From NCBI RefSeq assembly GCF_001517085.1, contig NZ_LRAC01000155.1, positions 1 to 64,000 of the forward strand: a stretch of 64,000 nt of DNA. Direction: 5' to 3'. Made by a program: the position numbers and the translations under genes. The stretch comes from Paenibacillus sp. DMB5. GTDB lineage: Bacteria; Bacillota; Bacilli; Paenibacillales; Paenibacillaceae. The notes beneath the pieces were generated by a model, which made no database searches, was not told the DNA's origin, and worked only from the letters and a program-made list of their open reading frames with translations. Within the stretch, counting starts at the first letter, position 1. Each line of letters begins with the position of its first letter. Below are positions 9,193-18,840 of the stretch, piece after piece.

Positions 9193-12100
9193 ATGAACAC
9201 TGCACGCAAATGGAACGGGGGCTGGCAGTTCAGCAAGCAGCAGCTGGGCTCTGAGCTGACAAAAGTAATGGCAGAGGCGGCCTGGATGCCCGTTACCCTG
9301 CCGCATGACTGGCTGATCTACGATACGAATGCGCTCTATGAGAACGGGGAGGGCTGGTACAGCAAGACGCTTACGCTGGATAAAATACCGCCGGAGCGTT
9401 GCTGCTCTCTTCGGTTTGAAGGCGTATACATGGATTCTACGCTGTATGTGAACGGACAGGAGGCGGGAGACTGGAAGTATGGGTATTCCACCTTTGAGTT
9501 TGACATTACGCCTTATCTGCAGGAAGGTGATAATACCATTGTGATGCGGGTCGTCCATGAATCACCGGGCTCCCGCTGGTATTCAGGTGCAGGCATCTAC
9601 CGTTCGGTATGGCTGCGTGAATATCCGCTGAGCCATATTGCAGCTGACGGAATCTACATTGCCGCGCGGCCGGCGGACGGCGGGAACTGGACGGTGGATG
9701 TGGATACAGAGCTGGAGCTGGCAGATACTGCCGACAGGCCGGGAGACAACGGGCAGATTCATGCAGCCGGCAGGGAAAAGGCAGCGTACACGCTTTGCCA
9801 TACGGTGCTGGACGGGGACGGTAATGCTGTGGCCCGGGAGGAGTCCGCAGTGCTGATGACGGACGGCGGCGGGACTGTGCATGCCCACAGCAGGCTGGCA
9901 GTGGAGCAGCCGGTGCTCTGGGATATTGCCAGCCCGAGCCTGTACTGGCTAAAGACAGAACTGCTGGCCGGCGGGGCCGTTATCCAGGAGGAACGCGAGC
10001 GGTTCGGCTTCCGGACAGTGGAGCTGGATAGTGACAAGGGATTTTTCCTGAACGGACACTCCTTTAAGCTGAACGGGGTGTGCCAGCACCATGATCTGGG
10101 TGCGCTGGGTGCAGCGGTTAATACGGCTGCGCTGCGGAGGCAGATCGTGCTGTTGCAGGAGATGGGTGTGAACGCCATCCGCACTGCCCATAATATGCCT
10201 GCGGTTGAGCTGATGGAGCTGGCGGATGAAATGGGCGTGCTCATTGTTTCGGAGGCGTTTGACATGTGGGAGCGCAGCAAGACGCCTTATGACTATGCCC
10301 GTTTCTTCCCGGAATGGTGGAGGAAGGATATTGCCAGCTGGGTCAGGCGCGACCGGAACCGTCCGAGCCTGATCATGTGGAGTATTGGCAACGAAATCTA
10401 TGATACTCATGCCGGTGAGCGGGGCCAGGAGGTTACCCGGATGCTGCAGGATGAGGTGCTGCTGCATGACCCGCGCGGCAACGGATTTGTGACGATCGGC
10501 TCGAACTATATGCCGTGGGAAAATGCACAGAAATGTGCAGACATCGTCAAGGTTGCCGGATATAACTACGGCGAGAAATATTATGATGCGCACCATGCGG
10601 AGCATCCCGACTGGATTATCTACGGCAGCGAGACCTGTTCGACGGTGCAGAGCCGGGGAGTCTATCATTTTCCGCTGGAGCAGCCGGTGCTTGCCGACGA
10701 TGACCTGCAGTGTTCAGCGCTTGGCAACAGCTCGACCAGCTGGGGCGCGAAGAATACAGAAACCTGCATCACCGGAGACCGGGACGCCAAGTATTCCCTG
10801 GGACAGTTCCTCTGGACCGGATTCGACTATATCGGGGAACCGACCCCGTACCATACCAAGAACTCTTACTTCGGACAGCTGGACACCGCCGGGTTCCCGA
10901 AGGATTCCTATTATATTTATCAGGCGGAATGGACGGATTACCGCACCGCTCCGATGATTCATATCTTCCCGTACTGGGATTTCTCGGAGGGGCAGCTGAT
11001 CGATGTCCGTGTCTGCTCCAACGCCCCGCGGATTGAGCTGTTTCTGGATGACGTATCGCAGGGAACCTATGATATTGACCATATAAACGGCCACCAGCTT
11101 GCAGGGAACTGGAAGCTGCCGTATAAGGCAGGGGTTCTCCGGGCCGATGCCTATGATGAGCAGGGGAATGTGATAGCCTCGGAGCAGCGTGCTTCCTTCG
11201 GCGATGCTGCCTCCCTTGTGCTGACAGCAGACAAGCAGGAGCTTGCTGCTGACGGGCAGGATCTGATCTTCGTTACGATCACTGCCGCGGATGCAGCGGG
11301 TCTCCCTGTGGAGAATGCCAACAACCGGGTGCAGCTGAGCATCGAAGGACCGGGACGGCTGGTCGGCCTGGATAACGGGGACAGCACCGATTACGATGCC
11401 TACAAAGGCTCAAGCCGCCGGATGTTCACCGGTAAGCTGCTGGCGATTATTGCCGGCACACTGGAGCCGGGGGCGATTACACTGCGCGCGGAATCGGCAG
11501 GTATTGCCGGTGCTGAAATCGTGCTGCAGTCCGTGCCTGCGGCTAAGGCCGAAGGAGCGGAGGAGCCGGTGCTATACGCGGACTGCCCGCTTGAAGCCGG
11601 CCGGATCGCCGGGGATACCGATACCGGCGGCGGAGCCTTGCCTGAAGTGCCGGTGCGGAAGCTGGAGATCCTCTGCCCGGAGGGCACAGTGCTAACCCCG
11701 GATAAGTCCGGCTTGCCCATCCTCGTGAAGCTGCATCCGGAGAACGCCACTTATCATGATGTGGAATGGCGCATCACCAATGCGGCTGGAGTAGATTCCA
11801 ATATCGCTACGCTTGAGGTTAAGGAACAGGAAGTGCTGATTACCCCTCTCGGGGACGGAGACGTCTTTGTGCGGTGCGGAGTGCGCAACGGGGCAGAGGG
11901 CATCCGGATCTATTCACAGATGGAGATCAAGCTTAGCGGCTTCGGCCAGGCTTATCTGAATCCGTATGAATTCATCTCCGCCGCCTACCACAGCAGCGCC
12001 AGCTATAACCTGACCAACGGCAATGAACGCGGCGTAGCGACAGCACGCGAAGGGGAGAGTCTGATCTGCTTCGAGCGGATTGACTTTGGCAGCTACGGTG

Positions 12101-12738
12101 CTGATGAATTGACGATGCCGATATTCGCTCTCGACAGCGAGGAATATCCAATAGAGATTTGGGAAGGGATACCTGGCCAGTCCGGTGCAGTATTGCTGGA
12201 CACAGTACTGTACCAGAAGCCGTCCCGCTGGAATGTATATCAGGAGGAGACCTACAAGCTGTCCCGGCAGCTGCGCGGCATTACAACGATCTCCTTCATC
12301 CTGCGGAAAAAGATTCACCTCAAAGGCATCTCGTTTGCCCGCCGGCACAAAGCGTTTGCCCGCCTTGGCGCTTTGGAGAACAGCCGCGTTTACGGCGATA
12401 CCTTCTCCGTCACAGAGCGTTCGATTGAGGGGATCGGCAACAACGTGTCCCTGGTCTACGAGGATATGGATTTCGGTAAGCAGGGGGCAGTGCGGCTCCA
12501 GATTTGCGGCCGGTCCGGGCTTGCTAACAATACCGTGCACCTGCTGTTCAGCGGCCCGGAAGGAGACTTCAAGCAGCTCGTTGAATTTCCGGGAGCGGAC
12601 AGCTATACGGTGCGGGAATTTGCGCTTGAGCCTGTACACGGCGCACAGACGGTAACGTTCCTGTTCCTGCCGGGCAGTAACTTTGACCTGCAGTGGTTCC
12701 GGTTTCTGCCGGGTGAAGCTGAGGGGAGCCGGGATTAA
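9193..12738 (+). CDS. Large multidomain GH2 glycoside hydrolase (beta-galactosidase type)
   Basis: A 1181-residue family 2 enzyme. The sugar-binding domain (about 1-160) includes LPHDWLIYD and SGAGIYRSVWL. An Ig-like domain precedes the TIM barrel (about 280-590). The acid/base is E401 in SIGNEIYD and the nucleophile is E480 in YGSETCS. After the barrel come beta-rich domains: a DUF4982-like segment, Ig/invasin-like modules (about 670-930) and one or two CBM6-like lectin modules to the end. There is no signal peptide despite the lectin modules. The substrate is unclear: beta-galactoside, beta-xyloside or beta-glucuronide are all possible. AGGAGGAGAG precedes the start. It ends the xylan gene group. 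Confidence 0.85.
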   Translation: MNTARKWNGGWQFSKQQLGSELTKVMAEAAWMPVTLPHDWLIYDTNALYENGEGWYSKTLTLDKIPPERCCSLRFEGVYMDSTLYVNGQEAGDWKYGYSTFEFDITPYLQEGDNTIVMRVVHESPGSRWYSGAGIYRSVWLREYPLSHIAADGIYIAARPADGGNWTVDVDTELELADTADRPGDNGQIHAAGREKAAYTLCHTVLDGDGNAVAREESAVLMTDGGGTVHAHSRLAVEQPVLWDIASPSLYWLKTELLAGGAVIQEERERFGFRTVELDSDKGFFLNGHSFKLNGVCQHHDLGALGAAVNTAALRRQIVLLQEMGVNAIRTAHNMPAVELMELADEMGVLIVSEAFDMWERSKTPYDYARFFPEWWRKDIASWVRRDRNRPSLIMWSIGNEIYDTHAGERGQEVTRMLQDEVLLHDPRGNGFVTIGSNYMPWENAQKCADIVKVAGYNYGEKYYDAHHAEHPDWIIYGSETCSTVQSRGVYHFPLEQPVLADDDLQCSALGNSSTSWGAKNTETCITGDRDAKYSLGQFLWTGFDYIGEPTPYHTKNSYFGQLDTAGFPKDSYYIYQAEWTDYRTAPMIHIFPYWDFSEGQLIDVRVCSNAPRIELFLDDVSQGTYDIDHINGHQLAGNWKLPYKAGVLRADAYDEQGNVIASEQRASFGDAASLVLTADKQELAADGQDLIFVTITAADAAGLPVENANNRVQLSIEGPGRLVGLDNGDSTDYDAYKGSSRRMFTGKLLAIIAGTLEPGAITLRAESAGIAGAEIVLQSVPAAKAEGAEEPVLYADCPLEAGRIAGDTDTGGGALPEVPVRKLEILCPEGTVLTPDKSGLPILVKLHPENATYHDVEWRITNAAGVDSNIATLEVKEQEVLITPLGDGDVFVRCGVRNGAEGIRIYSQMEIKLSGFGQAYLNPYEFISAAYHSSASYNLTNGNERGVATAREGESLICFERIDFGSYGADELTMPIFALDSEEYPIEIWEGIPGQSGAVLLDTVLYQKPSRWNVYQEETYKLSRQLRGITTISFILRKKIHLKGISFARRHKAFARLGALENSRVYGDTFSVTERSIEGIGNNVSLVYEDMDFGKQGAVRLQICGRSGLANNTVHLLFSGPEGDFKQLVEFPGADSYTVREFALEPVHGAQTVTFLFLPGSNFDLQWFRFLPGEAEGSRD

Positions 12739-12765
12739 GACCGGCGGATAATGCCATGAAAATTG

Positions 12766-12818
12766 AAACAGCGGCAGCCAGGGATAGGGAAATCATGTCC
12801 CGGGCTGCCGCTGTTTTT
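12766..12818 (+). terminator. Terminator after GH2
   Basis: AAACAGCGGCAGCC (12766-12779) pairs with GGCTGCCGCTGTTT (12803-12816), giving a 14-bp stem, a long loop and a T-run. Confidence 0.85.
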
Positions 12819-12922
12819 ATGAACTAAAGTTTCATTTTAGTCCAAATAAAATGAAAGACCGCTGTTGAGTGCGTCCCCTCTCAGGTTTAAAAAGAGGCTG
12901 CTTTTTTTTCATAGACTCAATG

Positions 12923-13846
12923 TCAATCAACTAGAACAACAAAGGAATTACGCAGATGCTTTACGTCGCTCATTGGGGGGCGCCCAAACATGCGTACATA
13001 CTCTCGGCTGAACTGAGATGGGCTCTCGTAGCCAACGCGAAAACCCGCATCAGCGGCTTCTAGTCCCTCTGAGAGCAGCAAACGGCGTGCTGTCTGGAGC
13101 CGAATAGCCTTCTGATACTGCAGCGGGCTAATCGCCGTTACCTTTTTAAAGTGCTTGTGCAGAGAAGAAGGGCTCATGTTCGCTTCTTTTGCCAATTCCT
13201 CTATTACAAGAGGCTTCGAGTAATCACGTTTAATCAGATGAATTACTTTTGAAATGCCATGCGCATAGCTGCCGGTTACAGCAGATTGCCTGATTAACGA
13301 TCCCTGCTCACTTTGCAGCAGACGATAAAATATCTCGCGAATAATAAGCGGCGCAAGAAACTCAATATCCCCGGGCGTATCTAGAAGTCTGGTAAGCCGA
13401 AGCAAACCGTCGAGCAGCAGAGGATCGGATTGCCCCACCCATATACCCCGCCCTGTCTTCCCCTTCCATTGAATACGGCTTTTATGAATGATCTCCAAAA
13501 TTACTTCTGGATTAATGGACAATTGAAGACTAAGATACGGGAGCTTAGGCGAGGCCTGAGTGATTTGTCCGATTACAGGTAGATGCACTGATGTGATCAT
13601 GTATTTAGTCGGATCGTATACATAATTTTCCCCGGCCAGCGCTGCTGTCTTAGATCCCTGTACAACTACATATAGAGAGGGCATATTGACTGTATGCATC
13701 GGTTCAGACATTTGACTAGCGCGCCTGAGGCACAGTTCTGGTATTGCCGAGATGTGTGTGCCGTCTGAAGGAGTCTGGCGTTTAATAAGTACAATCAGTT
13801 CTTCCAGATAAGCAGAAATTTTAGGGGCATAGGGTTGATCTTGCAT
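12923..13846 (-). CDS. AraC family regulator (AraC_N type)
   Basis: A 307-residue regulator with the AraC_N sensor domain (about 25-180; pattern PSLYVVVQGSK..) and a C-terminal AraC helix-turn-helix pair (LAKEANMSPSSLHKHFKKVT and VGYESPSQFSREY). Proteins of this architecture are commonly encoded divergently from an oxidoreductase they control. Here the neighbour is an SDR gene 155 bp away on the other strand. Regulation of that gene is inferred from the arrangement. Codon use is somewhat more AT-rich than in the flanking xylan genes. Confidence 0.85.
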   Translation of the reverse strand: MQDQPYAPKISAYLEELIVLIKRQTPSDGTHISAIPELCLRRASQMSEPMHTVNMPSLYVVVQGSKTAALAGENYVYDPTKYMITSVHLPVIGQITQASPKLPYLSLQLSINPEVILEIIHKSRIQWKGKTGRGIWVGQSDPLLLDGLLRLTRLLDTPGDIEFLAPLIIREIFYRLLQSEQGSLIRQSAVTGSYAHGISKVIHLIKRDYSKPLVIEELAKEANMSPSSLHKHFKKVTAISPLQYQKAIRLQTARRLLLSEGLEAADAGFRVGYESPSQFSREYVRMFGRPPMSDVKHLRNSFVVLVD

Positions 13847-14001
13847 CTTCCATCTTTCCTTTCCCGAACCGCTGATGGCTAATTATATCCGCACCGAAGA
13901 GGATTAGGCAAGAATCGTACATGATTAATCTACCTGGTTCAAACGATTTTTTCTTACAATACACTTGCAAGACCAATAGATTAAGAAAGAAGGATTGAAC
14001 T

Positions 14002-14748
14002 ATGAGCTTGGAAGGAAGTATGGAGAACAAAGCCGTCGTCATTACGGGTGCGAGCAGCGGCATTGGAGAAGCAACAGCATTATTACTTGCTGAGCGAGGA
14101 GCAAAGGTCGTGCTTGGGGCACGTGGGGTGGCTCGCCTTGAGGCACTAGCATCACGCATCAAGGAAAGGGGAGGTGAAGCTGTTTATGCAAGCACTGACG
14201 TGAGACGGCGTGAAGATTTGTCCAGACTCGTTGCGCTGTCCTGCGAACAGTTCGGGAAGATAGATGCGCTTGTCAGCAATGCCGGTGTTATGCCCATTTC
14301 CCCTCTCGATGATCTGCGTGTGGATGATTGGGAGCACATGATCGACGTCAACATTAAAGGTGTTCTGTATGGCATTGCAGCAGCGTTACCCATCTTTCGC
14401 GAACAGGGCTTCGGACATTTCGTGAACATTGCTTCTACAGCAGGACACAAAACTGTTCCTAATCAGTCGGTCTATTCCGGCACCAAATTCGCCGTACGTG
14501 CGATCTCGGAAGGGCTGCGCCAGGAGGCTGGCGATAAGCTGCGCGTAACCATCATTTCCCCCGGAATTGTACAGACCAATTTCACTGAGAGCTTAACAGA
14601 CCCGGCATTAAGAGAGCAGCTCGCTTCTGTCCGGGATAAACTAGCGATGACTCCGGATGCCATTGCCCGCGCCATTGCATACGCAATCGAACAGCCACAC
14701 GATATTGATGTGAACGAGATCGTGATCCGTCCGACGGCTCAGTTGTAA
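14002..14748 (+). CDS. Short-chain dehydrogenase/reductase (SDR)
   Basis: A 248-residue classical SDR using NAD(P). Visible motifs: TGASSGIG (cofactor loop, about 14-21), NAG (about 93), the catalytic Ser in NIASTAG, and YSGTK (Tyr and Lys of the active site), followed by SPGIVQTNF. The Arg after the second strand (GARG) suggests NADPH. The substrate cannot be read from sequence. The internal start MENKAVV at residue 7 is possible, but the first ATG follows an AAGAAAGAAGG tract at good spacing. It is divergent from the AraC_N regulator. Confidence 0.85.
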   Translation: MSLEGSMENKAVVITGASSGIGEATALLLAERGAKVVLGARGVARLEALASRIKERGGEAVYASTDVRRREDLSRLVALSCEQFGKIDALVSNAGVMPISPLDDLRVDDWEHMIDVNIKGVLYGIAAALPIFREQGFGHFVNIASTAGHKTVPNQSVYSGTKFAVRAISEGLRQEAGDKLRVTIISPGIVQTNFTESLTDPALREQLASVRDKLAMTPDAIARAIAYAIEQPHDIDVNEIVIRPTAQL

Positions 14749-14994
14749 CATAAATGTCTACTTGGGTTGTGGTACGGATATGGCCTACCCAGTAAATCAT
14801 ACGCCAGTTGCTTGTGATAAGGTTCATCACATTGGATCTTAGGCAATCCTGCCCTTTAACTTAATGGACAGCGGGCTACTTCGTTCTCTTGCTTCCTGTA
14901 AGTAGGGGATAGTGTAGTCGACAAAGTTAATACGCCATGAGCTGAGCAGGGTTTTGAGACAAATTAGTGTGTTCCGGATGGCGGATTGTGTATG

Positions 14995-15144
14995 CGTATC
15001 GCCGAAATGAAGGGCAAAAATGCCTTTGATTTTGCCCAAAGCGGGCGTATCGCCGAAATGAAGGGCAAAAATGCCTTTGATTTTGGAAAGCGGGCGTACC
15101 GCCGAAATGAAGGGCAGAAATGCCCTTGATTTTGCCCGACGCGG
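14995..15144. repeat. Three tandem copies of a ~50-bp repeat
   Basis: Copies begin CGTATCGCCGAAATGAAGGG at 14995 and 15046, and as CGTACC.. at 15095 (periods 51 and 49 bp). Each holds a small hairpin; the third is perfect (AAGGGCA, GAAA loop, TGCCCTT). The repeats open a minus-strand frame with duplicated KIKGIFALHFGDT peptides, which I regard as an accident of the repeat. The rest of 14749-15186 holds no supported gene. Confidence 0.8.
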
Positions 15145-15186
15145 ATTGTCCCGCTGACAGGCGTGCAGCACAGCCCCGGGGCCGTC

Positions 15187-15840
15187 CTAGCCCCGGATAT
15201 AATCCGCAAAATTCTCCTGCAGATACAAGGAATTAATATCCTCCCGCAGATGGTGGTGGATCAGTGCCTCTAGCTTGTCTGTTTCGCGCTGCGTCATGTA
15301 TTCCAGAATGTGCTGATGCTCGTTCCAGATTTCCTCCAGCTTTTCTTTGCGCAGCATGTGCAGCCTGCGGTAGCGGACATAATGCACATTGGACTGCTGA
15401 ATCAGGTTCCACAGGTACTCCCTTCCGGCCAGCCGGAATAAGGCGGCGTGAAATGCATCGTCCAGGTTGAGGAACGGTTCGGTAGCATTCTCTTCACGGA
15501 TGACGGCCTTCTGCCGGTCCAATATATCCTTCAGCTCATGCACACCTTTCAGGGCAAGATGCTCCGAGAGATATTTGATGATCTCCTTCTCCAGCACACT
15601 CCGAAGAAAAATAATCTGCTCCACCGACTCCAGATCGATAAAAGAGACCAGATTCCCCTTTTTGGGATAAATATCGATATACGATTCCAGACTGAGCTGC
15701 TTCAGCACATCACGCAGCGGGGTCCGTGAAATCTGGAACCGTTCGGATAGGACAGTCTCACTGAGGATAGCACCCGGTTTTAAGGTCAGGGTGAGGATTT
15801 CCTGCTTCAGTGTCTTCATAATTTCTTCTTTGATTGACAT
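15187..15840 (-). CDS. GntR/FadR-family regulator of hexuronate genes (UxuR-like)
   Basis: A 217-residue regulator. The N-terminal winged helix-turn-helix (about 5-70) has LSERFQISRTPLRDVLKQL. The C-terminal FCD all-helical sensor (about 80-210) carries the metal/ligand residues in LDDAFHAALF, EHQHILEYM and HHHLREDI. FadR-subfamily members of this kind repress hexuronate genes and release DNA on binding a pathway intermediate. It is divergent from uxuA-uxuB-uxaC, with operator-like palindromes between, so it very likely controls that operon and itself. The ribosome site (GGAG, about 11 bases away) is modest. Confidence 0.85.
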   Translation of the reverse strand: MSIKEEIMKTLKQEILTLTLKPGAILSETVLSERFQISRTPLRDVLKQLSLESYIDIYPKKGNLVSFIDLESVEQIIFLRSVLEKEIIKYLSEHLALKGVHELKDILDRQKAVIREENATEPFLNLDDAFHAALFRLAGREYLWNLIQQSNVHYVRYRRLHMLRKEKLEEIWNEHQHILEYMTQRETDKLEALIHHHLREDINSLYLQENFADYIRG

Positions 15841-15873
15841 GGCTACATTTGCTCCATCGATTGTATTTTAAGA

Positions 15874-15885
15874 ACTAGTATACAT
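15874..15885 (-). promoter_or_regulatory. Candidate GntR operator, second site (imperfect)
   Basis: ACTAGTATACAT resembles the perfect palindrome CTTGTATACAAG at 16024. It lies 34 bp upstream of the GntR gene start, a position fit for autoregulation. Confidence 0.4.
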
Positions 15886-15984
15886 CATGCCGAAGGTTAA
15901 TAAAAGAATACATTCAGGAGTCTTGTGAAAAAAGCCGCAAATTCCGCTATTGTAAGGGCATACATATATGATTTTAATTGGGCA

Positions 15985-16035
15985 TTGACAACTTTATAGA
16001 GTATAAATTATGATCAAGTCAAACTTGTATACAAG
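15985..16035 (+). promoter_or_regulatory. uxu promoter with GntR operator at the start site
   Basis: TTGACA (15985-15990), an 18-bp spacer and TATGAT (16009-16014) form a sigma-A-like promoter. The perfect 12-bp palindrome CTTGTATACAAG (16024-16035) sits where transcription would begin. FadR-type GntR repressors bind TTGTATACAA-like sites. Binding here would block initiation. The GntR gene is encoded just upstream. Confidence 0.65.
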
Positions 16036-16132
16036 ATTGTTGTTTGTCAGTCTTACCTTTGGCAACTCGCTGTAAGTCTGATTGACACAATGCTTCTTCA
16101 TTTTCTTTATACATCATAAGGAGGGTTTATTT

Positions 16133-17209
16133 ATGAACATGACATGGAGATGGTACGGCGAAGGGAACGACAATATCACTCTGGACCATATCCGGCAAGT
16201 TCCGGGGGTAATGGGCATTGTATGGTCGCTGCATCATAAGGTGGCCGGTGAAGTGTGGGAGATGGAGGAGATCCAGAAGGTTGCGGATCAGATTACGGCC
16301 AAGGGCTTCAGCCCCGCTGTAGTTGAGAGTGTTAACGTTCATGATGATATTAAGATCGGCCTGCCGTCACGCGACAAATATATCGACATTTACATTGATA
16401 CGATCCGCAAGCTGGCCAAAGTCGGCGTAAAAGTCATCTGCTACAACTTTATGCCGGTGTTCGACTGGACGCGAACGGAGCTGTACAAGGAGCTGCCGGA
16501 CGGATCGAACGCCCTCTTTTATGAAAAGGCTGCCATTACCGATAATCCGCGTGAAATGGTTGACCGTATCCTCAAAGGCGCAGGCGAATTCACGATGCCC
16601 GGCTGGGAGCCTGAGCGTCTGGAGAGGCTCGATGATCTGTTCGCGGCTTATGCAGATGTGACAGAAGATAAATTGTTCGATAACCTGGTGTATTTCCTTG
16701 AGCGCATCATGCCGGTGTGTGAAGAAGTGGATATCAAAATGGCCATCCACCCCGATGATCCGGCCTGGCCGATCTTTGGACTGCCGCGCATCATCCGCAG
16801 CCGCGATACGATCCGCCGGATGCTGGATGCCGTAGACAGCCCTTACAACGGGCTGACCTTCTGTACCGGCTCGCTCGGCACGAATCCGGAGAATGATCTG
16901 CCTGCGATGATCCGCGAGTTCCATGACCGGATTTATTTTGCCCATATCCGTAACGTTAAGGTATTCGACAATGGCGACTTTATCGAAGTCTCACACCGCG
17001 GCCGCGACGGCAGTGTTGATGTGGCTGAGGTGGTAAAGGCTTATCACGAGAGCGGGTTCACCGGCTATGTGCGTCCGGACCACGGCCGTCACCTCTGGGG
17101 AGAAGAGAAGAACTGCCGTCCGGGCTATGGCCTCTACGACAGAGCGATGGGTATTATGTATCTGCTTGGCGTATGGGATAGCCTGGAGAATGTAAAGGAG
17201 GCGAAGTAA
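16133..17209 (+). CDS. uxuA: Mannonate dehydratase
   Basis: A 358-residue UxuA, converting D-mannonate to 2-keto-3-deoxygluconate. Recognised from MTWRWYGEGNDNITLDHIRQ at the N terminus, CYNFMPVFDWTRT in the middle, the metal-site segment HPDDPAWPIFG and the C-terminal RPDHGRHLWGE. Length fits the Bacillus enzyme. The ATG at 16133 follows AAGGAGG with ideal spacing; the frame extends 17 codons further without a ribosome site. First gene of an operon with uxuB (2-bp gap) and uxaC. Confidence 0.95.
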   Translation: MNMTWRWYGEGNDNITLDHIRQVPGVMGIVWSLHHKVAGEVWEMEEIQKVADQITAKGFSPAVVESVNVHDDIKIGLPSRDKYIDIYIDTIRKLAKVGVKVICYNFMPVFDWTRTELYKELPDGSNALFYEKAAITDNPREMVDRILKGAGEFTMPGWEPERLERLDDLFAAYADVTEDKLFDNLVYFLERIMPVCEEVDIKMAIHPDDPAWPIFGLPRIIRSRDTIRRMLDAVDSPYNGLTFCTGSLGTNPENDLPAMIREFHDRIYFAHIRNVKVFDNGDFIEVSHRGRDGSVDVAEVVKAYHESGFTGYVRPDHGRHLWGEEKNCRPGYGLYDRAMGIMYLLGVWDSLENVKEAK

Positions 17210-17210
17210 C

Positions 17211-18821
17211 ATGCTGCGCCTGACCCGATCCAGTATCCGGAATGAGGCGGCCTCCTGGGAGGCCGCCGGTGTAGAGCTTCCCAAGTTCGACTATGACGCA
17301 GTAGCGAAGAACACGCTGGAGAAGCCGGAATGGGTGCATTTCGGCGCAGGCAACATCTTCCGCGGATTCGTGGCCAATGCCCATCAGAAGCTGCTCGACG
17401 GCGGGGCGGCGGACACGGGGATCATTGCGGCGGAGACGTTTGATTTTGAAATGATCGACAAGGTATACAAGCCGTATGACAATCTGACACTGCTGGTGCT
17501 GATGAATGCACGCGGCGAGTTCCAGAAGAAAATCATAAGCAGCATTGTGGAAGGCATCACTGCCGACAAAACCCGTGAAGCGGATGACCAGCGGCTGACG
17601 GAAATCTTCGAGAACCCGAGCCTGCAGATGGCCAGCTTCACGATTACCGAGAAGGGCTATTCCCTGACGGGACCAAACGGCCAGTATCTCGGCATTGTGG
17701 AGAAGGATATCGCCGACGGACCCGGGCAGCCGATCCATGCGATGAGCATCGTGGCTGCCCTTGCATACAAGCGGTATCTGAAGGGCGCATACCCGATGAC
17801 TTTTGTCAGCATGGATAACTGCTCGCATAACGGCGATAAACTCAAGAACGGGATCGTTACAATTGCCAGGGAATGGGCGGCAAAAGGCTCCGTGGAAGCA
17901 GGCTTCGTAGACTATCTGCTGAATGAGCAGCTGATTACCTTCCCGCTGTCGATGATCGACAAAATCACGCCGCGCCCGTCCGAAACCGTTCAGGCTGCAC
18001 TGCTGGAGCAGGGCATCGGCGAAATGGATGTCATTGTTACCTCCAAGAATACTTACACCGCTCCGTTTGTGAACGCCGAAATCAGCGAATATCTGGTCAT
18101 AGAAGACAAATTTACGAACGGCCGTCCGGCGCTTGAGCAGGCGGGGATTATTTTTACCGATCGGGATACGGTCAATAATATAGAAACCATGAAGGTAACC
18201 ACCTGCCTTAACCCGCTGCATACGGCCCTTGCCGTAACCGGCTGCCTGCTCGGCTACACTCTAATCGCTGATGAGATGAAGGACGATACGCTGCGCAAGC
18301 TGGTTGAGATTATCGGCTACAAGGAAGGGCTGCCGGTTGTTGTTGATCCGGGTATTATCAGTCCGAAGCAGTTCCTGGATGAGGTGCTGAAGGAGCGCTT
18401 CGCCAATCCGTTCATTCCCGATGCGCCGCAGCGGATCGCTACAGATACCTCGCAGAAGGTCGGCATTCGCTTTGGAGAAACGATTAAGTCTTATGTCCGC
18501 AGAGAAGACCTGGATCCGGCTGACCTGACGGCCATTCCGCTGGCTATTGCTGTATGGTGCCGTTATCTGCTGGGGGTGGACGATAAAGGCGAGGCCTTTA
18601 CGCTCAGTCCTGACCCGCTGCTCGAAACATTGCAGGGCCATCTGCAGGGTGTGAAACTGGGCGATACCAGCTCTAATGTGCGTGCTATTCTCGAAGATGA
18701 GCAGCTGTTCGGCGTGAAGCTGTATGACATCGGGCTTGGGGACAAGATCGAGGGTATGTTCTACGAGCTGCTGGCCGGACCGGGAGCGGTAAGAAGCACA
18801 ATTGAGAAATACGTGAAATAA
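17211..18821 (+). CDS. uxuB: D-fructuronate reductase (mannonate oxidoreductase)
   Basis: A 536-residue long-chain mannitol-dehydrogenase-family enzyme that reduces fructuronate to mannonate with NADH. Family signs: WVHFGAGNIFRGF (dinucleotide-binding region near residue 45), ETFDFEMID, SMDNCSHNGDKL in the middle, and MIDKITPRPS. Its place between uxuA and uxaC fixes the substrate better than the sequence alone. It starts 2 bp after uxuA; AAAGGAGG within the end of uxuA supplies the ribosome site. Confidence 0.93.
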   Translation: MLRLTRSSIRNEAASWEAAGVELPKFDYDAVAKNTLEKPEWVHFGAGNIFRGFVANAHQKLLDGGAADTGIIAAETFDFEMIDKVYKPYDNLTLLVLMNARGEFQKKIISSIVEGITADKTREADDQRLTEIFENPSLQMASFTITEKGYSLTGPNGQYLGIVEKDIADGPGQPIHAMSIVAALAYKRYLKGAYPMTFVSMDNCSHNGDKLKNGIVTIAREWAAKGSVEAGFVDYLLNEQLITFPLSMIDKITPRPSETVQAALLEQGIGEMDVIVTSKNTYTAPFVNAEISEYLVIEDKFTNGRPALEQAGIIFTDRDTVNNIETMKVTTCLNPLHTALAVTGCLLGYTLIADEMKDDTLRKLVEIIGYKEGLPVVVDPGIISPKQFLDEVLKERFANPFIPDAPQRIATDTSQKVGIRFGETIKSYVRREDLDPADLTAIPLAIAVWCRYLLGVDDKGEAFTLSPDPLLETLQGHLQGVKLGDTSSNVRAILEDEQLFGVKLYDIGLGDKIEGMFYELLAGPGAVRSTIEKYVK

Positions 18822-18840
18822 AGGCAGGGGAGCATACGTA

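Noticed and set aside
14839..15171. A 110-codon minus-strand frame with repeated KIKGIFALHFGDT peptides
   Set aside because: The repeats come from the tandem DNA array, there is no ribosome site, and no family is recognised. A transposase tail in its last 40 codons is possible but cannot be supported.
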